The translations under genes and the position numbers were made by a program. Shown here in pieces: positions 1 through 13,095 of a stretch of DNA of 64,000 nucleotides; within the stretch, counting starts at the first letter, position 1, and the number at the start of each line of letters is the position of its first letter. The stretch lies in NCBI GenBank assembly GCA_023374045.1, contig CM041782.1, positions 181,556,629 to 181,620,628 of the forward strand. The letters run 5' to 3'. Source of the DNA: Limonium bicolor. Lineage: Eukaryota > Streptophyta > Magnoliopsida > Caryophyllales > Plumbaginaceae. The notes under the pieces are model-generated. The model worked only from the letters and a program-made list of their open reading frames with translations, did not search any database and was not told the origin of the DNA.

Positions 1-905
1 AACATCACTTCAGTTCTATTTTTAGCTTTAGGTTTAGTTTTTATTTCTTTTTCTCACGCCGAGAAGAACGCAAGCAGCCGCGAGAGTTCTTCTCCTCCAC
101 CATCATCTTCAACCTCCAGCCTAGTAAATTGCAGATCTGGATAGCGAGACAAACGGAGGAATCTTCTACACCAGATTAATTCTTCTCTATCTCTCTATAC
201 TCTCTTTGTAAAATGCTAGGCTAGAAGGATTTGCTCCGGGTGCTGGTTATTTGTAGCTAGTTCGTTTTACATGTACATCTACAATTATGATTTGAGATTT
301 TATTTTCGGATTGTTTCAGATTAATGCAAATGCTGTGCTTTTTTATTAATCTCGCGAATTTCTTAAAAAGCCTTACGAATCTTGTTATGATCAGATCAGT
401 GATTAACAAGAAGGTCAAATTAATCTGTTAGCCTGTGGAAAATTAGATCGGATTGATTATATTTTCCCTCAGGTGCGTCGTAATTCTTTAAGCTTCATCC
501 ATCTATGTGGTGTTTCGCTAGGTTCTGGATTAGACCTTGTGTGTTCTACTAGATGAGCTTTTCAGAGATTATGATTTAATTCTGGAAGATATTGAAGAAT
601 TAGCCAATCCATATCTCTTATCGATTTGTAGAAGTTCGCATAATCCGACTAGTGAAAAAATAACTTGAACCCGGAGTTCCACTCATCCATATAACTTTAT
701 CAGTTTTATTTCGTTTTATTTTCTTCTTTCTTATTTGATTCCCAAAACAAGAACAACCCTCTGAATTTCCAGTTTTCTTAGGACTAGACTTACTTTCTTC
801 AAGTCCCGCGGATTCGATACCTGGTTGCTACGTTTTCTATACTGCAGTGACCGGGATTATTTGCACCCGAAGACTTTTTGATTTATTAATTTCTAGGTTT
901 ATTTC
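1..905 (+). mobile_element. Probable Athila-type LTR remnant (3' part)
   Basis: No coding capacity is visible. The stretch runs from a pyrimidine-rich leader (about 100-215) through AT-rich DNA to a block near 806-880 with a GATTCGATACC motif followed by TTTGCACC. I associate that arrangement with the 3' end of Athila/Tat-type LTRs. Parts resemble the intact non-coding element further right, including a GTTAACAAG-like stretch. The left border is outside the window and the right border near 905 is estimated from where LINE-like protein sequence begins. An intergenic or leader fragment of another element is possible. Confidence 0.33.
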
Positions 906-3401
906 TTAGCTTTTAGTAGGTCAAATTTCTTGTTTGCAATGATGACTTTGTTACTACTATTCCACAAGTCCTCACACTGATGCTATTCCCTTTCGCCTTA
1001 CCATACTCATATTGTCTTTGTTCCTAAAAAAAGCGGAAGCTAGTGCTCTCTCAGATTTCAGGACCATATCACTCTGTAACTATTTATCAAGTCATATCGA
1101 GAATCCTAGTTAACCGCGCCAGGCATGTTATGAGCTCTATTATCTCTGATGAGCAAGGAGCATTTTTCCAAGGGAGGCTAATTTTGATAAAATCATTGTT
1201 GCCAATGAGCTGCTTTATCTTATGAAATCATCTAAGGCTACCAAGAGTCTACTTTGCCCTGAAACTCAATATGGCCAAGACCTTCGATCGCATTGAATGG
1301 TGTATTGTCCTGGGAATTACGAGAAGTATGGGCTTCAACGAGAACTGGGTTTGAAATGTTTAAAAATGCATTTCCTCGGTATCCTTCGCAATCATAATTA
1401 ATGGTTAACCAGGCAGAACCTTTTACCCGTATAGAGGGTTGAGACAGGAGACCCTATATCTCCCTTTTTGTTTGTTTGCTGGATGGAGGCTTTTATCCTC
1501 TAGTCTTTGCATTGCACAATCTGGTCTGGTTCGTGGCATAAACTGCCAAAATTTAGGGTTCGACATCATGAGCCTATTTTTCGCCCGATGGCTGAGTTGT
1601 TTTTAGCCTGGTACTGGTACTGGCACTGCACAATGATGGATTCTTGAGGAGCTTAGGGAAGCCTCAGGCCTGAGCATCAATGTCTCTAAATCTGGGCTTA
1701 TGTTCTCTACTGATTTGCCTCTCTTCACGTGGGATCAAATTTCTTGCACAATTGGTGTTCAAGTGGTGACTGATCTTGGCTTATATTTGGGATTCCCTAG
1801 AGCTACTAGACATCATAAGAAACAGCTGTTTGGTTACATTCGCGGCAAGGTTTACAAGCGAATCCTAAGCTGGCAATCTCTTGTTTGTCTCGCAAGCTGG
1901 GAGAGGTATTCTGATCAAGTCATTGCTACAAGCTATACCATCCTACATCATGGGGGTTACAAGACTTCTGAAAAACCTTATTAAGGAAATACAAGCAGTC
2001 AATAAGCAGTTTAGTGTTCGGGCTCATTAGTTTGTAAGGGAATCTATTAGATGTTCGAATGAAACGTCTTAGAGCCTAGACAATGAAGGGATGGGCTTCC
2101 ATAACTTATACGATTTCAATGATGCCTTGAAATACTTTATGGACTCGGACCACTTTAGCTCTTGCTTGGGCACTAGGCCTAGTCCTGTTTGGCATTTATT
2201 ATGAGGATCCATCTACCTTCTGTTGAACAAGGCCAGAAGAGTGTTGGTGATGACTCTTCGATTAGGCTACCAAATAGATAGTTCTTAGCAAACCAGGTGG
2301 TAAACCATGGGAATGGGCTTTGCCGACAAACGTTAAGGATGAAGGTTTTGTATCCTGGCCAACGACTCGAGTAGGTGTTGGGTCGAAGAAAAGGTTCGCT
2401 CATGGTTCTCTGAGGAAGATTTGACCCACATCTTGAAAACTACTATGAGTAGTACTGTGCAGCCTAATGATGGTGCTGAGGTGAAAATAAGAATGGTAAA
2501 TTCACGGTTCGCTCAGCTTACCACTTGGCCTGCTCCCTTATGCCATCAAAGGAAACTTCCACTTCATTTAGGAGCCAGATTGGTGAAGCCATGAGTAGGC
2601 TTCGTAAGTGTAACATCCCTTAGTGGTTCACATATTCCTCTGGAAGGTCTTACAAGGATTATGCCCTGTCGATTCCTCCTTAGGAAAAGGAGCAAGGACC
2701 TGCCCACTAAGTGTTGTGACTTTTGCGGTCATCTGGAAAATATGGCACACACCTCATTACTTGCCCTTTAGCGAAGAATTAGTTGAAGATTATGGGCCTA
2801 GTTCGGCCTGATGTTGTGTGCAACGACGGCTCCGTGAAAAACCCGCTCATCTCTTTCAAAGCAGAGGAACACTTAGATTGCGTTGAGAAGGTTGGCTCAC
2901 TCCTGTGGAAAATTTGATTTGCAAGATCTCAACTGACATGGAAGGATCTTCAACTTCGGAGTGAGAGTAGACCAAGATCAGTCATTCCTTGACCTAGCCC
3001 TCTTGGACAAGTCACTGAATATCAGGCTAGATGAAACCTCTGAGCCGGTGCAGATAGTGAAGTAATTTTCGTTGATGGTAGTGTTGGAGTAGATGGATTC
3101 AGTATTGGAATTGTCTACAAAGATGCTGATGGGCATTTTCTCGTAGCAAGTATCGACAAGAATGGCCAAAACCTTTGGGATTCTAGCTGTGTCGTCAAGC
3201 AAAAGGCTCTACTCTTTGGACTCTCAATGGCAACAAGGATTGGATCATAATCAGTTAGGGATTTAGATAATTTGTCAAATGTTAAACTTTCTTAAAGGGA
3301 TTGGGGAGGTTAGATTTGATGTCAAGTTTGTTTTATAGAATGTATTAGCTTCTCTTTCTTCTTTTCATCGTATCATTTAGTCATATGTCAATAGAGCTAG
3401 C
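906..3401 (+). pseudogene. Plant LINE (L1-type) reverse transcriptase/RNase H, decayed, 5' segment
   Basis: Conceptual translation in shifting frames gives an L1-type reverse transcriptase. Around 1043-1225 there is a segment with VISRILVNRAR and DEQGAFFQGRLI, the region before the catalytic palm in plant LINEs. About 2620-2810 resembles the zinc-binding domain after the RT (FLWKVLQGLCPV). About 3060-3250 is an RNase H start (VIFVDGSVG followed by GFSIGIVY). Many stops and frameshifts rule out function, and the YADD-type catalytic motif is not recognisable. The reading frame breaks at 3401 where a solo LTR is inserted, and the protein continues at 22983. The 5' end, including the endonuclease, is missing. 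Confidence 0.8.
3397..3401 (+). repeat. Target-site duplication CTAGC, left of LTR-B
   Basis: The five bases before the LTR-B start are CTAGC, and those after its end (22983-22987) are CTAGA. Four of five match. Joining the flanks restores an uninterrupted LINE reading frame, which supports the duplication independently. Confidence 0.75.
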
Positions 3402-4079
3402 TGAAATATCCCAAATATTAATTGCTTTAATTAATAATGAATTAATTAAAAATTAATTAATGAGAGATTAAGGAATTAAATATCCTTAAAGAGCAAGGGC
3501 AATAACATATTATTTAAGTAAACCCTAAGAATTCATTAGTAAACATTAACGAACATTAAACGACCTTGAAGAGGTTTTAGAAAAGAAATATAAACGAGAA
3601 TAAAATTAAACATGCCACAAATATTTTGGAAGTGAAAACGAGGTCCTAGTTACCTTAAATGGTTATTTGGGTGATTTTAGAGGTTAAAAAATTGGTTTAA
3701 ACAGTCAGAAATAAAAGACATCGTGTTTCGTCCAAAATAGCAAAAAACAAACCAATTCAAAAATAAATACTAATTAATAGATGTGTAAAAGAACAATAAT
3801 AATTATTGGTTGAAAGTATGAATTTGGAGTCATAAAAAGGTTCATCTCATTAAATGTGACAAAATGTCACGAACGACGCGAAAAATGGGTAAGAAACGAG
3901 CTGAAAACGACATTATATGTGTAACGTAAAACAAAAAGCAATGGGCCGACCCCCCCAACATGACTGGGCCGGCGCCGGTCGGTCTCTCACTCATGAATGG
4001 GGCGAGCCCAAAAAAAAAAGAAGGAATAATGACCAGCCCATCCTAATTCATTCTCTCGACTGACGGTAATTCGTAAACC

Positions 4080-4600
4080 CTAACTGGTGAACGAACTCTC
4101 TTCTATCCCTTCTCATGCCGCCTTCTTCTCCCTCCACTCTTTTCTTCCTTCTGAGTTCGAAACTCTAGCCGGCGAAGCCCTAGCAGCAAACGAGGAACAT
4201 ACGTGATGGCACCTCTCTTCTCTACTCTTCTCGTATCCACGCTAGTTTGAAGCTAGATCTGTTTCATCTTCGTTTTCTTTTCTGATCCGGGATTGAAATT
4301 ATACCAATTCTTACTCCTCTTCATTCTTGCAACCCGAATCTGGCGAACAGTTCCTGCGCCTCCCTCCTCCTCGCCGACGAACAAGGAAAACTCGAAAAAA
4401 CAGAAACTCCAAAGGTAATGGTCTCGCCTTCCCTCCTTCGTGTTCCTTTTTATTTCCAAAACCCAAACAAGGCTTAACCTCTTCTCTTTGTCCATCTTCT
4501 CTTTGCTCGAGTTTGGAAAACCCAAACGCGGCCTTATTTGACCGGATCTGGAGCAGAAGCGAAAAACAACCGAGGAAAGGAGGTCGGATCTAAGGCCCCG
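4080..4600 (+). promoter_or_regulatory. Pyrimidine-rich leader and putative 5' splice site in LTR-B
   Basis: This is a CT-rich block of the kind found downstream of the transcription start in plant LTRs. It ends in a donor-like AAAG|GTAATG at 4414/4415, 1012 bp from the LTR start, close to the 990-bp position of the donor-like site in LTR-A. Short open frames here are composition effects. No clear TATA box was found upstream. Confidence 0.4.
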
Positions 4601-6667
4601 TCAACGTCGGGGAGGTAGATCCTCTTCCTTACAAATTTGTCCAAAAATATGAGGTTTGAGGGTGTATCGTAAGTCCATAATATTAGGGTTTTGATTAGTG
4701 CGATTTTATGTTTTTGACTGTTTGAATTAGGGTTTTAATTTGGTGTTTCTGATTAAGTGCAACTTTAGGGCTTCTGGTGATTTGGATTATTGCAAAATTT
4801 AGGGTTATTAATAGCCATTAGTGTATACGAGATTCAAGTTTTAGTTTGGTAATTTAGGTTTTGTGAAACTGATAGATTTGTGGAGTTGTGATGAAAACCG
4901 AAATCTAGGTATATCTTGTTGGGATTTGAGAATTTTGAAAATTGGTTAAAGTTTAGTGTTCGGAACGATTGGAGTTTAAGTTTCATGAGTATAAAGGTTG
5001 ATGTTGAACAAACCTGAATTTGGGGATTTACGGTATTAGAATTAGGGTTTCTGAAATCAATTTGGGTAAAATCTGAAATTAGGGAGTCAATTGAAGATTT
5101 GGGGTTTCTGAAATCAAATTGGGGAAGAAATCAGAAATTGGGGTTTACGGTAATAGGAACTAGGGTTTTCTGGATAAATTAATATTGGGGCAAAATTGTA
5201 ATATTCAAAAATTAGGGGTAAAATGGTAATTATGATTAAATGGTGCCCGAAAATGTAATTGGAGAAAATTATGGGCGAATTGGTAGCTTAGTGAATTTGG
5301 GGCAGAAACGTAAATATAAGAAGATTAGGTGAAAATGCGAACTATGAAAGCTTCGGGAGATTTACGAAACTGAATTAGGGTTAGGTCAACATCAGATTGG
5401 GGATTTTAACTTGGTCAAAATCAAAATTTAGATTGGTCAAACTTAGAAATGGTGATTCAAATTGGTAAAAATTGAAATAAGATTGTCAAACGTGAATTAG
5501 GGGTTTGACTGGGAGGGTCAAAATTGAAATTGGATGGTCAGTTGAATTAGGAACTTTGACCATTTAGATTTGATATGGGTTAGTCAAATTGAATTGGGCT
5601 AGAAATTGGCCCACAAGGTTAAAATGAATTTGGCCTTATAATTGGTCAACAACCAAACTGAGTTAGGCCTTGTTTAATCTAGGCCCAAGTAAGAAGGAGA
5701 GAAAGTAATCTAGGTATTTAATTGGGCTTAAACTAAGTTAGAGGTGAATGACAACACCAATACTGTATTTGGCCAACTTTAAGTGATTAAGTAGTAAATA
5801 GTAAGTTGTAAATGAGACTAGTAACTTTGTTAGTAAGTTGATCAATTGATGGGTTAAAATAATTAAGGAATTGTTTTATAAAGTCGGTATTAAGTTATCA
5901 ATATTAAGTTGATTTTAATTATGAGAAGTTGAGTTTTATATATGTATATGTAATGGGTTAATATTAGAATTTATGAGACGATGTATACATATTGTATGAA
6001 TACATATGTGTATATGTAGTAAGAGGATTAGATTATACTAGATAAGAGAGGAATTAACTTATAAGATATAGTACAATTGATTTCAAATTCTAAGGTTGAA
6101 AGTTACTTGGCTAAATAATGTAACACCATTAAGGATTTTATTAATTACTTATGTACTATACGTACAATGTGAAGATTATGATTGAATTTTAGACTATGGT
6201 CTATAATGTTATAAATGTTACAGCAATTATAAAGTATTATTGTCATTGATGAAACTAGTACAAGTGATGAAATAATGGGGTTATAAAATAATGTGGAGTA
6301 TTAAATAGACTTTAGATGTTTAGTAATGTACAATATAATGTTACATAACCTTAGGATTATAATTTTAATATGGGTTTGTGTAGAATAACATAACTAAGTG
6401 AGGTTAATTACCTTACATAAAATGATAAGATATATCATTTAATAAATGAGTCTTATAATTCTTATATATATATGAGAATATATGAAGTGAATGGATTATA
6501 TGATATGGTTGGGAACCATATAACATCAAATAAGAGATGTTATAAGATGGGAAGATAAATTATACACATTAGATATAAAGTTCTTATGCTAAAGTATAAC
6601 ATATTAAATGGTGAGTGAATTATATAATACAAGGGTATAGTATGAATTATATAAATTTATGTACTTG

Positions 6668-6672
6668 GTAAA
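6668..6672 (+). repeat. Target-site duplication GTAAA, left of LTR-A
   Basis: GTAAA directly precedes the LTR start and is repeated exactly at 13634-13638 after its end. This is the 5-bp duplication expected for Ty3/gypsy integration. Confidence 0.88.
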
Positions 6673-6786
6673 TGAAATACCCCCAAAATATTAAACGCAT
6701 AAAAATCATAACGCGTTTTATAATTCGGACATATGATAACGTATGACAAATTAAATTTAGTGCGGGCATATATACATGTCCGAAAC

Positions 6787-6922
6787 ATGACAACGTTACA
6801 TACTATGTCGGTCACGTACTTATACATGTACGTTTATAAAAAAATATATACATACGAAACGTTACATACTATGTCGGTCACGTACTTATACATGTACGTT
6901 TATAAAAAAAATATACATACGA
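6787..6922 (+). repeat. 66-bp tandem duplication rich in ACGT cores (LTR-A U3)
   Basis: Two near-identical 66-bp units lie head to tail, each with GGTCACGTACTTATACATG and a run of A after TTTATA. ACGT cores, the usual bZIP-binding core, are unusually frequent from about 6700 to 7120. The location upstream of the putative TATA motif fits duplicated enhancer sequence, but that is inference. Confidence 0.7.
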
Positions 6923-7159
6923 AACGTTATCATATTATAACGTCGTACATAATAAATAGTAACGTCGCATAGTTATATATATATGACTAGAACGCGACAA
7001 AATAAAAGGGGTGTATATCTATATATATACATATACATACGACTAATAACGTCACAAAATAAAGTAGTCGCGTAAGGAATTATTAACGCGACGTATTATA
7101 TAGTTGCACATATATACTAATGGGCATGCATATAACTGTAAAAAAAAAAAGCTAGTACG

Positions 7160-7241
7160 CTCCTGCCAGAGTTCGAACCCGAGACCTCCCGTACCTCCCC
7201 AGAACGCTTTAACCGGTTAAGCTACGCTTAAATTCGGTAAT
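7160..7241 (-). other. tRNA-derived relic with pol III A and B boxes
   Basis: On the minus strand a TAGCTTAACCGG block fits an A box and GGGTTCGAACTC fits a B box. Their starts are about 44 nt apart, the spacing seen in tRNA genes. The flanking sequence does not form a good acceptor stem, so it is not an intact tRNA. It may be the head of a SINE or a tRNA-like insertion in LTR-A. Confidence 0.45.
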
Positions 7242-7369
7242 ATACACTAGTGAATTAAATCTAGTAGTACTAACGTTACTAGATTAAACAAACAAACAAA
7301 ATTACCCCATGATTTATATATGGCGTCAGTGCGCCTGAGTACTGTTTCACCACCCACGCAAGTACCAAA

Positions 7370-7863
7370 CAATTCCTCCTCCTTGTTGCCCGGTACAGAG
7401 CGCAGATTGCTCAACCAAAATTAGCTTGTCTCTTCTTTTAAGTGGCACTAACTTCCTTGTTTTCTTTTCCAAACTCCCACGAAAGCTTTCATTGGAAACG
7501 TATTCCACTCACAGTCATTTGGTTCCCTGCGTTTTAATCCTTCGGCCTTGTGCCAGTCGATTCAGAGGGAAACAGACCATCCTTTTTCCTTCTTCTGCAT
7601 GCACCAGTTCTACACATACAGGAGCTCCCTCGTTCCCCCTCTGTTTTCCCTTCTGCACACAAGGTAACCGCTGCTGTTTGCAATGTGCTCTTCCTTCTTC
7701 TTCCATTACCGTTCCTTCCTGTTTTGTTTCTGATCAAAACGCGACTCCTGCAGTACATCCAAGTCTCTACAGGCTACTGTGTTTTCATGCAAAAAAAAAA
7801 ACGGACTGATAACCTGCACCTTCTTACAAAACAACCAGACCAGAGACACCGATACTCTGGTTG
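7370..7863 (+). promoter_or_regulatory. Pyrimidine-rich leader and putative 5' splice site in LTR-A
   Basis: The block is CT-rich and lies shortly after a TATATA motif at about 7314-7322. Donor-like sites occur at 7663/7664 (AAG|GTAACC) and about 7876/7877 (CAAG|GTGAGG). Small overlapping open frames on both strands reflect base composition and are not annotated as genes. This would be exon 1 of the proposed LTR transcript. Confidence 0.38.
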
Positions 7864-8289
7864 AACATCAGATCAAGGTGAGGCCTTAAAATAGTTTTAT
7901 TTCTACATCAACTCGCAGATGTTTCTGTATTCGAAAATGCTAAGACACTCACTCAGTTTCCTCTCTTGATCTGCTTGTTTTCTCCAAGCAACCTCACGCT
8001 TGAAGGGCCTGAAAACTCCTTGAGGGAAATATGTACAAACTGCCCCTGAACACGTTCTAAGGTAAGAACCCCTAGATCCTTGCGCATGTTCAAAAAAAAA
8101 AAAGAAAAATCTGTTACAACTTCTAGGAATGATTCAACAACTAATGCGGGTTCTTTCTGGTGGGCTAGATCTGTCGAGAAGCCAAGCACTCCCGCGTAAG
8201 AAAAACTGTCAAGGAAAACTAAGGGAGGACACCTCTTAACGCAAGGTAAAAAGAAATATAGGTACATATATATGCCAGCCTTATGTGCA

Positions 8290-11200
8290 GCGGTTCAGTT
8301 TTCAAGTTTCGGTGTGAAGTTAAATCTGTAACATTAGCAAAGTAGTTTGGGTGTTTGGGGATGTAAAGTCTTGACAAAAAAACACTTAACTACGTGAGTG
8401 AATTAAGTGGGAGAAATCGGAAGCCCAGTTGTGAACAAAGAGAAATGAAGAGACAGTAGAAGATATATCAGGTTCTTCATTCAGACTTTTAGCTTAAAAC
8501 TGAAACGAGTGCTTCTGTAAGACAAATTTCTAGGAGCATTGACAGCTTTGGCTTGAGTGAGTCTTGAGTTAAAACGTTGTCAACACATTTAGCTAGGTGG
8601 GAAAATAGAGAGCCAAGTTCGTGAATAAAGAAAGAAAAGGTGGAGGAAAAGACATCAAACCTTATGTTTCAGTTCTGCTTCAGTTTCTTTCAGTACTACA
8701 GATTTCGTGTAGGAACTTTCCAGGGGTATAACCCTTGCTGTTTTGGGTCTGTTAGGAAGTTAAACTCCTGATAAGACGAGAAACTAACTGGGTGGACAAT
8801 CAGGGGCTAAACCATTTGAGGAAAATAAAAACTAGATCAATGAATGAAAAGGAAAAGAACGGAGGAGGAGGAAAGAAATAGCAGTTTCAGGTTTCAATAT
8901 TTCAGTTGTATAGTTTTTATCTGAAAGCTTGATTTCTGTACAACCAGGAGACTTAGGGTCTGTTGTTGAATATAGAATCGTGGAACAACCACTTAACCAA
9001 GGGGAAACAGCTTGGGGGAAACTGAGATCAAATTAAAGAACAGAAAGGAAATAGAAGGCAATAATGCATCAGTAGGAAGGAAACAACAGGAAAGAAAACG
9101 TTTTTCAGTTCATGGTTTCAGTTTCCAGATTTCTGGTTTCTGTGAAAAGAACTTTCGGGTACATTGTCTAGTCTACCTTGAGTCTGTGCTTGAATCCTAA
9201 AGTCTTATAACACACTTAATCCCATTAGTCAATGAGGTGGAAGGATCTGGGAAAAACAAAACAGAAAACAAAGAAAAGAAGTAGGAGAAATAATATGGTA
9301 TATCAGTATTTGCGCTATTTTTTTTCCTCTGCAGTAATACAGGTTGTGTATAACGAACTTACAGAGTTGTGTACAGGGTTTCCTTGGGCTGGGGTAAAAC
9401 AGGAAAAAGGACTTGAGGACAGAAAGAAAACAAAGAAACAATAACAGAAAGAACAAACTTCAGTTTATGCGTTCAGGTTTCCAGGTTTCTGATTTATTCT
9501 GTGTCAGTTAAGCAATGCATTAATGGGTCAAAACTACATTTAAAAGATAACTAGGTAGTTAGATAACATGAGAGTGTGTTGCAGGAAAAGGAAAAAAAAC
9601 AAGAAACTAAGCTGATGTATTAAAGGTAGAGGAATAAACTGAAGTATGCTTCAGTGTTACAGTTCTGTTTTCTTTCTTTCAGTTTCAGCAACATTGTTTT
9701 CTGTCTGATTAATTGCCTAGAGAGGGTAAAGGTGCAGGGTTGAATTATTAATGAACTTCAGGCAAGAATAAAACCTGTTTCTAGCTTGGTGAACTCGTGA
9801 TGAATGTTAAAAAAAAAAGAAGATAAAAGAGAGGTGGTTAGTACATGTTCAGTTTTTCTTTTCAGTGAGTACTAGGTTGTCTCAGCAGTTCTGTTTTAAT
9901 TCCTGTGGCCTGTTTTGAGAGTTTTATGAACCTAAAGCCTTAATAAGTCATCTAACTAAATGTGATAATATTTTGGGAAAAACCAAAAGTCAAATGCAGA
10001 GACGAAACAAAGAGAAAGAATAAGCTACTTCAGTTTTGTACCCTCTGTTTTCAGTCTTTCGAATGAAAATGCTTCTGTGTACTTGGTTAAAAAAAAAATT
10101 AGGAGTGTCATGGTGGCTTAGTGTGAACTCAAAACATTACCACAGAGGTGAAGTAAGTTGGCATACTCATTTGAGAATCTAGGAGGCAACTAACTAATGA
10201 CAAAGGAAGGAATGTGGAAGAGTTAATGCAGATATCGGTTTCAGATTAATTTTGTTTGGATAGTTGCTGTTCAGTATAGATGGGTTTCAGATATGTAAGA
10301 GTGAGGTGGTGGTCTAACAAGGAACCCAAAACATGGCTAAAACAGAAGTGAACAATAGAAAGGATAGCAAAACTTAATACTTCAGCTTATATTTTGTTTT
10401 CTGAGAGTGTTTTCTGTATAACTGAAATACCGATAGTGTAAGAGTGTTGAATTGGTCTGAAAATAAACTTAAAACCTCGTTAAAACACCTAACTAGGTTG
10501 CCACACACCTTGGGAAAGGTAGAGATCGAAGGAATCAGAAAAGAAGGTGGAATGAAGAAGAAAACACTAATGCTGTTGCAGATTTTTAACAACCTGCCAC
10601 TTCTGTATAATTGATTTTCAGAAGTATTAATGGGGTGTATTGGACTAGTTCTAGTTGGAAACTATCTAATACTCCTAACTAACTGGGTAAGCAATTTGGG
10701 GAGCATTGGAAGTCAGGTTAGGGAATGAACAGATAGATAAAAGGGGAAATACCCAAACTGTGTTTTCAGATTTTCCATAACATTGTCATCTCTGTATAGC
10801 TATCACATAGTAGGTATAAGGGGATTGTAATGGCTGGCTTACAAGCTTAAAATCTAGATAATACCCTCAATAATGTCTGTAAACAACTTGGGGAAATTTA
10901 GAAAAAAGTTTAATACAGTAAACTGCAAGGCTAAGTGTAAGTGTGCACAAGGATGTGTTTTAGTTTTTCGATAAGTTGTAGCTTCTGTACAAGGGTCTCA
11001 CGGAGGTGTTAACATTGTTGCTCTAAGCTGGTTCCTAGATTAAAACAGCTCTAATACTATCAAGGGAGGTTGTAAACACTTCTGAGAAGATAGAAATCTA
11101 AGAGATACATCAGAGAAGGAGTTAGAGTGGAGGTATGCACAATTTGGTTGTTTCAGTTTTTGAGACTTGTGTCTCTGTTTGGTCAATATCCAGAAGTGTA

Positions 11201-11500
11201 AAGAGTGTGTTGTTAGTTACTTCATGAGCCCAAATCATGGCTAAAGCATTTGGTTAGGTTAATGAAACATCTTGGGAAGTTTAGACACCCTTAGATACAT
11301 TAAAAGTGTTATAATATAAGGTTACGTACAAGAACCTCGTTTCAGTTTTGAAACACTTAAGCCTCAGTATAAAGGAGTTCTAGAAATAATTGAGGAGTGG
11401 TATTGTGTAATTAATGAGCTTAAACCATAGCTATTTAGCTAAGGAGGGAATACACTCTAAGCAAGTTAAAGCTACCTTAGTTAAACTGTTACAATTTAGC
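8290..11500 (+). repeat. Degenerate ~190-bp tandem array, about 17 units
   Basis: A recurring block has TTCAGTTTT near the start, TTCTGTATAA about 40 bp later, then TTAAAAC..CTAACTAGG, then CTTGGGGAAA and an A/G-rich end. Block starts are near 8297, 8475, 8668, 8883, 9105, 9305, 9463, 9655, 9850, 10030, 10240, 10382, 10578, 10760, 10965, 11148 and 11340, a mean spacing of about 190 bp. Units are strongly diverged, least so in the left half. No coding sequence is present. Confidence 0.7.
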
Positions 11501-12039
11501 GTTTTAAAATCCTCTAGAATAATAGCTAGGGGAGTACTTATTTAACTCATATAACGATGATGTAAATGTCTTAGGAAATAGATAATAATCTAAGGTGAGT
11601 ACTTGGGAAGTCCTAAGGTTTAAAAATAACCGTACATTCAACGACTCACTTAGGGAAGTAACACCCGGTATAAGTAAGATAAACTAGAATAAAATGTCGT
11701 CACATGAAATCATGGACTGACACATTGTTTTTAATCAGCGTTAGGGTCGTAACGAGCGCCGACCAGGAACCCGTTGTGTGAGACGACATTTGCCTCTGAA
11801 TAAGGTATGGACATGTGTGGTTCGTATGTTGCCGTGTTACACGGCTTGTGTGCTGTGTGCCTTGTTTGACAATGACTATAAGACTATGCATGAAATTGGA
11901 TTGCTTCTTGTGGCTTGCTTATATGCTTGTTATATCCTTGTGGCTTATTACTTGCGCGCACACAGTAGTTTAGTCCCTTTCTCGTTTATGGAACTTGAGA
12001 CGAACCACTACGAATTATGAATACCAAGAAAACTCTATA

Positions 12040-13095
12040 AGGGGAACTCCTCTCTAAACCGTTGAGGACTACCATGACACCCACTATGGTGTCTATTCAT
12101 TAATGATAATGAAGAGCAAGTCTCCTTTGGTAAGACATGACGAACCACGTAGACAAAACAAAAGAACTATACGAAGAGACAAATCCTCTCTAACTTTAGA
12201 GGACCGCTAATGACACCCACTATGGTGTCGAGATTATAATGATAATGAAACGAAAAGTACCAACTGTGAAACATGAGAACAACCCAGGAAGACAATAGCT
12301 CGGGCCGCGCGGTATGGATGATCGGGAGTTGGTATCTGCATCAGATCCTTCGACCGTCTATGATGGAATATATTTTGGGGATCCCTGGGTGACCCCACTT
12401 TCTCAGCACATCCCGGAGTCCAGAGGTGACTTCCGCTTCCTCGACCCTGGGTGTCGGGAATGGGGGAGTGACAAATTGGTGAAGTTTATCCTGGAGTCTA
12501 GAGGTGACTCCGCTTTCTCGACCCTGGGTGTCGGGAATGGGGGACCAGCTATGGAGGAGACGCCCTCCAACGTGCGGTGATAAAAGAATTCACAAGTAAC
12601 CCTTGAAGAAACAAGGAATGATTAGCACCTACATAATAAAGCCTCGGGATCTAATCTATATCCCCTGACTCGGTGCCAGAGAATAGAGGAAAACATGTGT
12701 AACGAAACCAAGAAAATAAGAAAATTCACAAATGTGATCATTTAAGAAACAAGGAATGAATAGCACCTACATTATAAAGTCTCGGGATCTAACCTACATC
12801 CCCCGGACTCGGTGCAAGAGAAGAAAGGAAAACATATGTAATGAGAACAAGATAACAATACGCAATCTCTTGAATGATCCCACAGCGAGGATCGACGGTA
12901 TAATGTACCTACGCACACGTCCTATAATTACTTGACTGTTGTTGCTACACTAGCAGCTTATTGTGCTGGACTGCGTGTTTGACATTGTTATGCTACTGGC
13001 AAGTTGTGCTTGGTTGCTTATTGATATTGTGCTACTTGCAAGATGTGCTTGGTTGCTTGCTGATATTGCTATGCTACCGATGAGTTTGTATGATA
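12040..13095 (+). repeat. Series of local tandem doublets in LTR-A
   Basis: Four separate duplications lie side by side. GACACCCACTATGGTGTC occurs at 12076 and 12212 in a 136-bp unit. TCGACCCTGGGTGTCGGGAA occurs at 12441 and 12518, 77 bp apart. ACAAGGAATG with the following GCACCTACAT..TAAAG block occurs at 12611 and 12749, 138 bp apart. TGTGCTTGGTTGCTT is repeated around 13006-13062. The first doublet contains a 6-bp hairpin (GACACC/GGTGTC). Confidence 0.7.

Noticed and set aside
7160..7241. Intact tRNA gene
   Set aside because: The A and B boxes fit, but the ends do not form an acceptor stem and the T stem needs several wobble pairs.
7426..7864. Overlapping open frames of 60-127 codons on both strands
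   Set aside because: They lie in the CT-rich leader of LTR-A, overlap in several frames and have no recognisable domain.
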